Source: Chitinophaga ginsengisegetis (GTDB lineage: Bacteria; Bacteroidota; Bacteroidia; Chitinophagales; Chitinophagaceae). From it: a stretch of 64,000 bases of DNA. How positions within the stretch are numbered: position 1 is the first letter of the stretch; each line of letters opens with the position of its first letter. Under the pieces are notes generated by a model. That model did no database searches. It was not told the DNA's origin and saw only the letters and a list, made by a program, of their open reading frames with translations. Of this stretch, positions 18,868 to 27,286 are shown in pieces. The stretch covers positions 558,001 to 622,000 of the forward strand of contig NZ_FUZZ01000004.1 of NCBI RefSeq assembly GCF_900168065.1. Direction: 5' to 3'. The position numbers were made by a program, and so were the translations under genes.

Positions 18868-19995
18868 ATGAAAAAAATGTTGATACTGGCAGCCATACTG
18901 GCGCCCGGATGGATGTTCGCCCAATCCGGCAAATACACACTAACCATCAAACTTCATACATCCACCACACCTGCAAAAGCGTACCTGGTAAAAAACTATG
19001 GCTGGAATAATCAGCAGGTGCTTGACTCGGCAGCGTTCAACAAAGGCGCTTTCCGGTTTAGCGGTCAACTGGAGGAACCGGTTAATGTGCATGTACTCAT
19101 TGATCATACCGGAAAAGATTTCACAACATGGAAGAAGACGGCTGATGTCAATGATTGCTACCTGGAGAAAGGAGTTATCGAAATTACCGGTACCGACTCC
19201 GTAACAAACGCAAAGATTACGGGTGGCCCTGTAAACAGCGATTACCAACGGTACAAACATACCGTACTGCATCGCATGGAACAGATGAGCAAAGACGTGG
19301 ATGCGGCATCTGATCAGCAAAAAAAAGATCCCGGGTTCATGGATTCGGTAATGAAACAATACCAGGTGGTTGCAAAACAAACCGACTCCATGAAATATGT
19401 TTTCATCCGTCAAAATCCTGCATCGTATATCAGCCTGGTTACCCTGATAGAAGTGGCTGGCAATGATGTGGACGTACCACGTATTAAACCTGTTTTCAAA
19501 AGATTGTCCCCGGCAGTACGCAACACCAAAACCGGCAAACAATTCGCAAAAACATTGTATGATCTTGGGCCGCTTTCTATTGGAGCGATTGCCCCTGATT
19601 TTATTCAAAATGACGTAAATGGTAAACCGGTGAAATTGTCTGACTCCAGGGGAAAATATGTGCTGCTTGATTTCTGGGCTTCCTGGTGCGGACCATGCCG
19701 GGCAGAAAATCCCAATGTACTGAAAGCATACCAGGCATTTAACCAAAAAGGCTTCACGATCGTTGGCGTGTCCCTGGATACCAATAAAGACGCGTGGCTT
19801 GGTGCGGTGGCGAAAGATGCATTGCCCTGGCAACAGTTATCTGATCTGAAAGGATGGAAAAATGAAGCGGGGAAATTGTACCAGGTAAAAGCCATCCCAC
19901 AAAACTTCCTCCTGGATCCAAAGGGCCGCATCATCGCAAAAAATCTGCGGGGAGAAGCGCTGCATGAAAAGCTTACGGAGATACTGCATAAATAG
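18868..19995 (+). CDS. TlpA-like thioredoxin-fold disulfide oxidoreductase (DUF4369-type N-terminus)
   Basis: This 375-residue exported protein begins with a signal peptide (MKKMLILAAILAPGWMFAQ). An N-terminal DUF4369-like beta domain (~20-130) and a helical linker lead to an AhpC/TSA-TlpA thioredoxin domain (~235-375). The active site is WCGPC at 273-277, preceded by LLDFWAS; the cis-Pro loop is KAIPQNFLLDPKG. It would reduce or isomerise disulfides in the periplasm. It is placed 59 nt after SusD on the same strand, behind a hairpin. Such proteins often end SusCD operons devoted to peptide or protein uptake; that role here is inference. Confidence 0.9.
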   Translation: MKKMLILAAILAPGWMFAQSGKYTLTIKLHTSTTPAKAYLVKNYGWNNQQVLDSAAFNKGAFRFSGQLEEPVNVHVLIDHTGKDFTTWKKTADVNDCYLEKGVIEITGTDSVTNAKITGGPVNSDYQRYKHTVLHRMEQMSKDVDAASDQQKKDPGFMDSVMKQYQVVAKQTDSMKYVFIRQNPASYISLVTLIEVAGNDVDVPRIKPVFKRLSPAVRNTKTGKQFAKTLYDLGPLSIGAIAPDFIQNDVNGKPVKLSDSRGKYVLLDFWASWCGPCRAENPNVLKAYQAFNQKGFTIVGVSLDTNKDAWLGAVAKDALPWQQLSDLKGWKNEAGKLYQVKAIPQNFLLDPKGRIIAKNLRGEALHEKLTEILHK

Positions 19996-20006
19996 CCGGA
20001 GAAATT

Positions 20007-20054
20007 ACAAGGGCCGGTTAAAAAGTACAGAACTACTTTTTAGCCGGCCCTTGT
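20007..20054. terminator. Bidirectional terminator between convergent genes
   Basis: A 21-bp stem (20007-20027 with 20034-20054, one G-U pair) closes a 6-nt loop. The core is AAGGGCCGG pairing with CCGGCCCTT, followed by a T-rich tail on the plus strand (TTGTTTTATTTTAT). It lies between the thioredoxin gene and the oppositely oriented FAD oxidoreductase and should stop transcription from both sides. Confidence 0.85.
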
Positions 20055-20071
20055 TTTATTTTATACCATGA

Positions 20072-21712
20072 CTACTCCAGCCGCTGCTTGTCTTTCAGCA
20101 ACTGTGCTTTCAGTTTTTTATAACTGATATCCTGTACCTTCTTTTTATCGGTGATCGCCTGTACTGCGGCGGTGGCGGCACTCTGGCCCAGGATCATGAA
20201 CACCGGCTCCATGCGGATGGAACCAAAAGCAATATGTGAGCTGGACATACATACCGGCACCAGCAGGTTGCCGCATTCTCCTTTCTTTGGCACAATAGCG
20301 CCATAAGAGATCCGGTAGGGCTGCTCAGCATCCACGCCTATATCGCCTTCATTTTGCACAAAGCCGTCGGGTTTTACATAACGCTGCGCATTGTGCGCAT
20401 CCAGCGTATAGGAGCCCATGCCCACAGACTGGCTCACAGCACGTTTGCCCAGCACTTCATGTTCCGTCATCACGCTCATGCCCGTCATGCGCCGTGCTTC
20501 GCGGATATACAACTGGTGCGGCCAGTTACCGTTGTCTTTAAACTCGTCGGCCGACAGCCCCCATTTGTTCATGGCATCCTGTACGTCTGACGGTATGCGG
20601 GGATCGTGGGCGATGAAATACAGCAGACCTTTCTGGTATTGTTCATGCTCTTTGATAATGGCCTTCCTTCTTTCATAGGAAGCATCCGGGTAATCATAGT
20701 TCATCCCGATGTTATCCATGCTGAAAGGGCCGTGGTTATTCACGTCTGTTTTGTGATTGGGAATGGGATCGAATTTATTGAAGGTTTCCCGCCAACCAGA
20801 ATTGAAGACACGTACCAGCAGTTCATACTGCGTAGAGTCGTAACCGTGAGGCCGTTCAAACGGCACTTTGTTGCGCGGGTCGTTGGTGAGGCATAAACGG
20901 AAGCAGTAGGCCTGTATCCGTTTATCGCCGTCTCCTTTTTTGCCGGGATCGTCGCCGGAAACGCGGGGCAGCAGTCCGCTGGAGGAATCACCCGCTATTT
21001 TATAGGGGCTGATGTTTGTTTTAAAATGATGACCGTGGTGCAGCACGCCCACCTGGATGCCGTTCCATTGCTCGCCGTACACGCTGTTGGCTTCACGGCC
21101 CACGTGGTAGCTGACGCCGGCAGCGGCCATGAGATCGCCTTCATAGGTGGCGTCAATGAACATTTTCCCGGCAAAGGTTTTGCCGCTGAGGGTGGTGAAT
21201 GCGGTGATGTTGCCATCCTTTTTGATCAGCCCTTTTTCGCGGTCCAGCCATTCGTCCCGGTATACAATGATCTTGTTTTCTTTTATAAAATCTTCGAACA
21301 CCTGTTCCGCTACGTGCGGCTCAAAGATCCACATGGTACGTTCCGCGCCGTCCATCGCTACTGTTCCCTGGCCTTTGTTGCCGTATTCCTGCTGTTGCTG
21401 CCATTGCCAGGCGTCAGGCTGCTGGTAATGCTGGTATACACGGTGGTAGAACTCACGCGATAACCCGCCTATAACGGATTTGTTGCCGGTGTCGGTAAAG
21501 CCCAGTCCCCCGGAGGAAAGGCCGCCCAGGTGTGTGTCGGGAGATACAATGATAACAGACCTGCCCATTTTTTTTACCTGTACGGCAGCAACAACGGCAG
21601 CGGAGGTGCCACCATAAATAATCACGTCGGCCGTCACGTTTCCGGGAACGGGCGCCGCAACCACGGATAAGGAACAGATGGATACTGCAATACTAACGAG
21701 GAATTTTTTCAT
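20072..21712 (-). CDS. Exported FAD-dependent oxidoreductase (PF12831-like)
   Basis: This 546-residue protein has a signal peptide (about 1-24) followed by a Rossmann FAD-binding motif (ADVIIYGGTSAAVVAAVQ, ~28-45) and the HLGGLSSGGLGFTDTG segment typical of the PF12831 FAD-dependent oxidoreductases of Bacteroidota. Further conserved parts include the GKMFIDATYEGDLMAAAGV stretch and GSYTLDAHNAQRY. Proteins of this family are widespread in polysaccharide loci, and some were historically labelled xanthan lyase without proof. It is the last gene of the third locus, 10 nt after the SGNH hydrolase. An oxidation of a sugar or aglycone in the periplasm is likely, but the substrate is unknown. Confidence 0.85.
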   Translation of the reverse strand: MKKFLVSIAVSICSLSVVAAPVPGNVTADVIIYGGTSAAVVAAVQVKKMGRSVIIVSPDTHLGGLSSGGLGFTDTGNKSVIGGLSREFYHRVYQHYQQPDAWQWQQQQEYGNKGQGTVAMDGAERTMWIFEPHVAEQVFEDFIKENKIIVYRDEWLDREKGLIKKDGNITAFTTLSGKTFAGKMFIDATYEGDLMAAAGVSYHVGREANSVYGEQWNGIQVGVLHHGHHFKTNISPYKIAGDSSSGLLPRVSGDDPGKKGDGDKRIQAYCFRLCLTNDPRNKVPFERPHGYDSTQYELLVRVFNSGWRETFNKFDPIPNHKTDVNNHGPFSMDNIGMNYDYPDASYERRKAIIKEHEQYQKGLLYFIAHDPRIPSDVQDAMNKWGLSADEFKDNGNWPHQLYIREARRMTGMSVMTEHEVLGKRAVSQSVGMGSYTLDAHNAQRYVKPDGFVQNEGDIGVDAEQPYRISYGAIVPKKGECGNLLVPVCMSSSHIAFGSIRMEPVFMILGQSAATAAVQAITDKKKVQDISYKKLKAQLLKDKQRLE

Positions 21713-21722
21713 AATTTATTTT

Positions 21723-22466
21723 TCAGGAACCAAGCAATCTTTTGAGGGCGGCGGGATAACTCTTCCCGGATACGCCGCCATCGCCTAATGTAATACTATC
21801 GCCAAAACACACCACCTTGTTATGCGGCAGCTGCAACTGCATGATGGCCTCATACACCACAACGCCCATCAGGCGGTATCCTTCCGGGGTGGGATGCAAG
21901 CCATCCGTTTTCCCGCTGTTGGCTTCATTACGGAGAAGACTATCCGCATCGGTGCCTATGTTACCTGTTTTTTCAAAAACATGGTGCATGTCTAGCACCA
22001 GCAGTTTATTATCTGCCGCGATTTTACGGATCACGTCATTCACCTGCCGGTTCCGTTCCTGGTACCCTTCGGGCTCATAGAACTCCTTCCTGTGGCGGGT
22101 AAACAGGTATGGTTCGTAAGCTGGCAGGATGGTCATCAGCAGCACCTGGCTGTTGATATTCATGATCTGTTTTACAATACTGCGGATATTCTTCTCATAT
22201 TGCGGCAACGGTACATATTTCACGCTGTTCATGTCGTTGGTGCCCGCCATTAGCACGGTAAGGTCCGGCCGGTGTGACAAACAATCCTGGTCGATCCGCT
22301 TTAGCAGGTCAATGGTATTGTTGCCGCCAACACCTGCATTGATCACCTGCGGATCCGCTATCGGTGTGGCTTTCACGGCAGGCTTCCAGGAAAAGTATTT
22401 TTCCTGGAAGGCCACCGAGGTAGTGAGCAAACCCGTTTGTAAAAATGTTCTGCGATGCATCATCAA
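21723..22466 (-). CDS. SGNH/GDSL hydrolase with circularly permuted motif order
   Basis: This 247-residue exported esterase-like protein has a Tat-like start (HRRTFLQTGLL). All SGNH catalytic blocks are present but in rotated order: block II VINAGVGGNNTIDLL (41-55), block III AGTNDMN (G75, N77, D78), block V TDGLHPTPEGY (D188, H191), and last block I VVCFGDSITLGDGG with nucleophile Ser224 and its helix SYPAALKRLLG, at the very C-terminus. Normal family members begin with block I. The protein is one intact frame, so this is not a frameshift or split gene. It overlaps the SusD stop by 4 nt and precedes the FAD oxidoreductase by 10 nt, fitting a role as a deacetylase or other carbohydrate esterase. 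The ATG start could also be one or two codons later. Confidence 0.85.
   Translation of the reverse strand: MMMHRRTFLQTGLLTTSVAFQEKYFSWKPAVKATPIADPQVINAGVGGNNTIDLLKRIDQDCLSHRPDLTVLMAGTNDMNSVKYVPLPQYEKNIRSIVKQIMNINSQVLLMTILPAYEPYLFTRHRKEFYEPEGYQERNRQVNDVIRKIAADNKLLVLDMHHVFEKTGNIGTDADSLLRNEANSGKTDGLHPTPEGYRLMGVVVYEAIMQLQLPHNKVVCFGDSITLGDGGVSGKSYPAALKRLLGS
22383..22410. repeat. Perfect 12-bp inverted repeat inside the SGNH gene
   Basis: CTTCCAGGAAAA (22383-22394) and TTTTCCTGGAAG (22399-22410) are exact reverse complements around a 4-nt centre. The repeat encodes residues ~19-28 (FQEKYFSWK), between the signal peptide and block II, which is where the permuted protein has its new N-terminus. Confidence 0.85.
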
Positions 22467-23890
22467 TAATCAGGGTTTTGTGTCAGGTTCTTATTTACAT
22501 CCCGTTCTGTTTGAGGGATTGGATACAGATAGTGTTTATCCAGGACAATGATACCCGGGTTCTGTGCTTTCATCGCGCTGGCCAGCCGTTTAGTCCTTAC
22601 CAGGTCGTACCAGCGGTGCCCTTCAAAAGCCAGCTCCAGGCGTCTTTCCAACAGCACGCTGTCGCGGAACGCTCCCTGGCTCAGCCCGGGCAACAGCCCC
22701 ACAAGACCGGCCCTTTCCCTCACCCGGTTAATTGCCGTATAGGCTTCCACGTTACCAGCGGCCTGCTCATTCAATGCTTCAGCGTACATCAGCAGCACAT
22801 CAGCATACCGGATAATGGGGAAGTTGTTGCTGCCTTCTCCTGTAGCCGTGGCAGAAGGGTCCAGGTATTTACATACATATCCCGGGAAAAGGATATTGGC
22901 CGGTGCCGGAGGTGTGGTAGTGGCAGAATAAAGCCTGATGGTTATATCCCTGCGCTTGTCCGTCAGGCTATAGGTATCATACAGGTTCTTTGTAGGAGGA
23001 TTGTCGCCAAAGCCGGAAACGCCATTCACCTTGTCAAAACCAGGCCGCATATAGCCCTGCATGTAGCTGCCCTCTCCTACACCACCACCCAGTGCCTGCA
23101 CTTCAAATACCGCTTCTTTGCCATTCTTGTTGGCAATAGCAAATGCATCTGCAAAATTGGTCCAGAGGTCATACACACCCAGGTCTATCACTTCCTTGCA
23201 TTTGGCGGAGGCTTTGGCCCAGTCCTGCCGGGTCAGGTAAACCTTTGCCAGGAAAGCTGTTGCCGCCCCTTTAGTGGCCCTGCCTTTGTCTGCGCCCGTG
23301 TAGGATGCCGGCAGCGCTTTCTCCGCATCTGTAAAATCTGCTACGATCTGCTGGTATACTTCGTCCATTGTTTTCCGGGGTATGGCCAGGTCGTTGAGTG
23401 AGGTGGTTTCCTGCAATACCAGCGGTACATCGCCAAATAATCGTACCAGGGTAAAATAATAGAACCCTCTCATGAATTTTGTTTCAGCCAGCAGACGCGT
23501 TTTGAGCGCATCATCCATAGAGATAACCGGTACCCGCCCCAGCACGGTGTTGGCGCGGTTGATGCCCTGATAGCAGGCACTCCATACCACCTGGAAAGTA
23601 GCGGTAGCCGGCGTAAAAGTATATTTGTCAAGATCGTTCTTCGACTGGTTAACCGTGGAACGGCCACCACCCCATTCGGCATCGTCCGTAGCCTGATCCA
23701 TCAGCACCCACATAGACTGATTGTACAGGTTGGCGGTGTTCAGCAGGTCATATACAGCATTAACGGCGGCCTTTGCGTCGTCCGCATTCTTATAGAAATT
23801 GGCAGGCGTGAAGCTGGACTGCGGCGCTTCGCTCAGCTTTCCGCAGGATACGCCTATTATCAAGAGTAAAAAAAGAATAAACTTTTGCAT
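22463..23890 (-). CDS. SusD/RagB-family outer-membrane lipoprotein
   Basis: This 475-residue lipoprotein has lipobox Cys16 (IIGVSCGKLSEA). It carries the SusD helical core (FMRGFYYFTLVRLFGDVPLVL) and the C-terminal RagB/SusD domain (IRYADVLLMYAEALNEQAAG, ERRLELAFEGHRWYDLVRTKR). Its stop overlaps the start of the SGNH gene by 4 nt, indicating translational coupling. It is 17 nt downstream of its SusC partner. Length and motifs are ordinary. Confidence 0.95.
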   Translation of the reverse strand: MQKFILFLLLIIGVSCGKLSEAPQSSFTPANFYKNADDAKAAVNAVYDLLNTANLYNQSMWVLMDQATDDAEWGGGRSTVNQSKNDLDKYTFTPATATFQVVWSACYQGINRANTVLGRVPVISMDDALKTRLLAETKFMRGFYYFTLVRLFGDVPLVLQETTSLNDLAIPRKTMDEVYQQIVADFTDAEKALPASYTGADKGRATKGAATAFLAKVYLTRQDWAKASAKCKEVIDLGVYDLWTNFADAFAIANKNGKEAVFEVQALGGGVGEGSYMQGYMRPGFDKVNGVSGFGDNPPTKNLYDTYSLTDKRRDITIRLYSATTTPPAPANILFPGYVCKYLDPSATATGEGSNNFPIIRYADVLLMYAEALNEQAAGNVEAYTAINRVRERAGLVGLLPGLSQGAFRDSVLLERRLELAFEGHRWYDLVRTKRLASAMKAQNPGIIVLDKHYLYPIPQTERDVNKNLTQNPDY

Positions 23891-23907
23891 ATGCAGAAAT
23901 ATTTTTG

Positions 23908-26900
23908 TTAGAAGCTGACATTTAACCCAAAAAGCACGGTCCTGGCGGTAGGATAGCTGCCGTAGTCGAAACCCTGGCTGCGACTGTCCTGCCCGAAGCG
24001 GTTCACTTCGGGATCATACCCGCTGTACTTTGTCCAGGTAGCAAGATTCTGTACGCTTCCATATACACGTATAGAATGTACCTTGATGGCTTTCAGTACG
24101 GAAGCGGGCAGGTTGTACCCCAACTGCAGGTTCTTGAGCCGCAGGTAGGAGCCATCCTCAATCTGTCGGGTAGAGATACGGTTAGTAGGACGGGCATTGG
24201 TGGCACGCGGAATATCTGTATTGGTATGTGTAGGCGTCCAGCGATCGAGCATGTCCCGGTCCTGGTTCAGAGTGCCGTTGAGATATTCCAGTTCAAAGCG
24301 ATTGGCGTTCAGTATTTTGTTACCATATACGCCCTGGAAGAAAATACTGAGGTCAAATCCGCCATAGGAGAAGGTATTACTGATGCCACCTAAAAATTTG
24401 GGCTGCGCATTACCAATGATGGTACGGTCTGCATCGTCTATTTTCTTATCGTTGTTCAGATCCTTGTACCGGCGGTCGCCTGGTTTCTTTGCATTAGGGT
24501 CTGCCAGTGCGGACAGTTCTTCTGCCGACTGGTAAATACCATCCGTTACATAGCCGTAGAAAGAGCCTAGTGGCTGACCTACACGGATAATACCGGAGTT
24601 GACGTTCTGTGCAATGTTGGCCACTTCGCCGGCAAATATCTGCGGAGCGCCACCAATGTCCAGCACTTTGTTACGATTGATTACATAGTTGATATCCGTG
24701 GTCCATTTGAAATCGCCGTCCAGGTTCACGGTAGAAAGACTTAACTCTATCCCCTTGTTCTCCACCTGGCCCAGGTTCTTATAAGCGCTGGAATAGCCGG
24801 AGGTACCAGGGATGGTTACATTCAGCAACAGGTTCCTGGTCCTTTTCAGATAGGCGTCTGCCGTGAGACTGATCCTGCTGTTGAACAGGGAAATGTCAAC
24901 GCCCAGGTCGGCCTGTGAGGTGGTTTCCCAGGAGAGATCCGGATTGGAGATCTGGCTGGGGCCAATACCAGTGGCCACTGCATTACCCAGCACATAGTTC
25001 TGCGTGCCTAACAGGGAGTAAGCGGGATAGTTGCCGATACCGTCCTGGTTACCGGTAGTACCGTAGGTAGCCCTGACTTTCAATTCGCTGATCTGTTTCA
25101 CGCTTTTCAGGAAAGGCTCTTCGCTTGCCCGCCATGCCAGTGCAGCAGAAGGGAAATAGCCGAAACGCTTGTTGGCGCCAAACCGGGAAGATCCATCTGC
25201 ACGGAAAGAGGCAGTGAGTAAATATTTATCACGATAGCTGTAATTTATCCTGCTCAGGTAAGACTCCAGTCCCCATCCGCCAACGCCTGAAGAAGGAATA
25301 ACGGGAATTGCGCCTGCGCCCAGGTTGCCGGAGCCGAGGTTGTCATTTACAAAACTGCGGGAAGATGAAGAACTGTATTCCGTCTGGTTTACCTGCTGGG
25401 TATAACCTATCAGAGCAGTGATGTTATGTACACGGTTGAATCTTTTCGTATAGGTGAGCGTGTTTTCATTCAGCCAGGTGATGTTCTGATCATTGTAGAT
25501 GTAGGCTACACCACCCTGGGAAAGGCCACTGGCCACACTTCGCGGGAGGTAGTTGTCCTGCTTTTGCAGAATGGCGTCTGCACCAAACATCACCCGCAGG
25601 CTAAGCCCTTCGAGTATTTCATATTCGCCGAATATATTACCAAAAACACGATAGGCAGTATTGCGGTTCTTAGAGTCCTGCACCAGCGCTACCGGGTTAT
25701 CAGCCGGGAAAACGAGCTTAGGATCATTAATCAGGTATTTACCATCCTTATCGTATACGGAAAGAAGCGGAGGAAACTGCAGGGCAGCCATTGTTGCCAG
25801 GCCGGCGGAACCCAGGTTACCATCAGACTTGGCCTGGTTACTCACCGTGCGGCTCACCGTCAGGCTGTTGCCTATCTTGATCTTGCTGGTCAGCTTCCTG
25901 TCGATATTTACGCGAAAGGAATACCTGCTAAAGTCAGATCCTTTCACGATCCCCTGTTGTGTGAAATAGCCGGCAGACAAGGCATATTGCGTTTTTTCAT
26001 CACCACCGCTTACAGACAACTGGTAATTGGCGATGGGAGCAGTGCGCAGTATTTCGTCCTGCCAGTCGGTGCCTTTACCAAAAGCATTTACCTGGTCTTG
26101 TGTATATACAGCTGGCAGTCCATCATTGGTATTGGCTTCATTAACAAGCTGCGCATACTCGCTTGCGTTCAGCACCGGATATTTCCGGCGCACGTTCTGC
26201 GTGCCGTAGTAGCTGTCGAAACTAATAACAGACTTGCCCGCTTTTCCTCTTTTGGTAGTAATGATCACTACACCATTGGCGCCCCTGGAGCCATAGATGG
26301 CTGTGGAAGAAGCATCCTTCAGAATGTTGATGGATTCAATGTCTGCCGGGTTGAGAGTACTCAGTACGTTAAAGGCGGAGCCGGTACCTGCGCCGGCATT
26401 CTTGAAGGGAATACCATCTATCACATACAGCGGCTCGTTGTCGCCCTGGATGGAGTTACCGCCGCGGATACGGATAGTGGTGGAGGCGCCGGGAGCGCCG
26501 GAGTTCTGCGTCACCTGCACGCCGGCGGCTCTTCCCTGCAGGGCCTGGTCCAGTGAAGTAACGGCTACTTTCTTGATTTCTCCTACGGGCACGGAGGTAA
26601 CGGAGCCGGTGAGATCACTCTTTCTTACCTGGCCGTAACCTACTACCACTACTTCTCCCAGGGCTTCCGTATCGCCTTCCAGGGTAACGGAAATACTGTT
26701 CTGGCCGGGAGACAAAGTTATTTCCTTTGTTTTGAGTCCCAGTGCGGAAACGACCAGTACGGCGTTCTCCGGCACATTGGAGAGGGTGAATCCACCGGTT
26801 ACATTGGTGGTGGTGCCTCGGCCGGTGCCTTTGATCTGCACCGTGGCGCCGGGTATTGGCTCACCCTTTTCATTCACCACTTTACCCTGCAGGCGGTCAA

Positions 26901-27234
26901 TAGCAGGTTGCTCCGTACCCTGCGGCTCGGGCGATGTTGTTTTACGGCTGATGACCACCGTATTGCCCTGCAGCGAGTAGCGCAGTGGCTGGTCTTTCAG
27001 CAGGATCTTCAGGGCCGTTTCCAACGCGATGTTGTTAAAGGCAACAGTAACAGGTTTGGCCGCGGCCATATCCTCGTTGCGATGAAAGAATACATAACCT
27101 GTCTGCTGTTTGATCACGGCAAACACCTTTTCCAGCGGAACATTCTTCCCGCTGAAGGTGATCTGCTGCGAGTTACAGACGGCAGTGGTTTTCAGAAAAA
27201 AAAACAAAAATAGAGATAGCATTAATTTGTACAT
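23908..27234 (-). CDS. SusC/RagA TonB-dependent transporter with STN signalling domain
   Basis: This 1108-residue outer-membrane transporter has a signal peptide (~1-23) and an STN domain (~24-98, ITFSGKNVPLEKVFAVIKQQ). A carboxypeptidase-like domain follows (~112-190, GKVVNEKGEPIPGATVQIKG), then a TonB-box-like stretch (LGEVVVVGYGQVRKSDLTG), the plug (PLYVIDGIPF, ASSTAIYGSRGANGVVIITTK) and the barrel (end VLFGLNVSF). It is the receptor of the third ECF/FecR unit. Only 52 nt separate it from FecR, and that spacer is a degenerate GATT/TTAC-type simple repeat. Confidence 0.95.
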   Translation of the reverse strand: MYKLMLSLFLFFFLKTTAVCNSQQITFSGKNVPLEKVFAVIKQQTGYVFFHRNEDMAAAKPVTVAFNNIALETALKILLKDQPLRYSLQGNTVVISRKTTSPEPQGTEQPAIDRLQGKVVNEKGEPIPGATVQIKGTGRGTTTNVTGGFTLSNVPENAVLVVSALGLKTKEITLSPGQNSISVTLEGDTEALGEVVVVGYGQVRKSDLTGSVTSVPVGEIKKVAVTSLDQALQGRAAGVQVTQNSGAPGASTTIRIRGGNSIQGDNEPLYVIDGIPFKNAGAGTGSAFNVLSTLNPADIESINILKDASSTAIYGSRGANGVVIITTKRGKAGKSVISFDSYYGTQNVRRKYPVLNASEYAQLVNEANTNDGLPAVYTQDQVNAFGKGTDWQDEILRTAPIANYQLSVSGGDEKTQYALSAGYFTQQGIVKGSDFSRYSFRVNIDRKLTSKIKIGNSLTVSRTVSNQAKSDGNLGSAGLATMAALQFPPLLSVYDKDGKYLINDPKLVFPADNPVALVQDSKNRNTAYRVFGNIFGEYEILEGLSLRVMFGADAILQKQDNYLPRSVASGLSQGGVAYIYNDQNITWLNENTLTYTKRFNRVHNITALIGYTQQVNQTEYSSSSSRSFVNDNLGSGNLGAGAIPVIPSSGVGGWGLESYLSRINYSYRDKYLLTASFRADGSSRFGANKRFGYFPSAALAWRASEEPFLKSVKQISELKVRATYGTTGNQDGIGNYPAYSLLGTQNYVLGNAVATGIGPSQISNPDLSWETTSQADLGVDISLFNSRISLTADAYLKRTRNLLLNVTIPGTSGYSSAYKNLGQVENKGIELSLSTVNLDGDFKWTTDINYVINRNKVLDIGGAPQIFAGEVANIAQNVNSGIIRVGQPLGSFYGYVTDGIYQSAEELSALADPNAKKPGDRRYKDLNNDKKIDDADRTIIGNAQPKFLGGISNTFSYGGFDLSIFFQGVYGNKILNANRFELEYLNGTLNQDRDMLDRWTPTHTNTDIPRATNARPTNRISTRQIEDGSYLRLKNLQLGYNLPASVLKAIKVHSIRVYGSVQNLATWTKYSGYDPEVNRFGQDSRSQGFDYGSYPTARTVLFGLNVSF

Positions 27235-27286
27235 AACATGGAAGATTGATTGACTGATTGGTTGATAGGTTTGTTTACTTACTTAT

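Noticed and set aside
18940..19833. 297-codon minus-strand frame opposite the thioredoxin-like gene
   Set aside because: The sense frame has a signal peptide and the WCGPC active site; the antisense frame is rich in Cys, His and Phe without any domain.
25426..26556. Long plus-strand open frame opposite the third SusC
   Set aside because: It runs antisense to a well-supported SusC with clear motifs, has no domain I recognise and a composition explained by the codon pattern of the sense gene.
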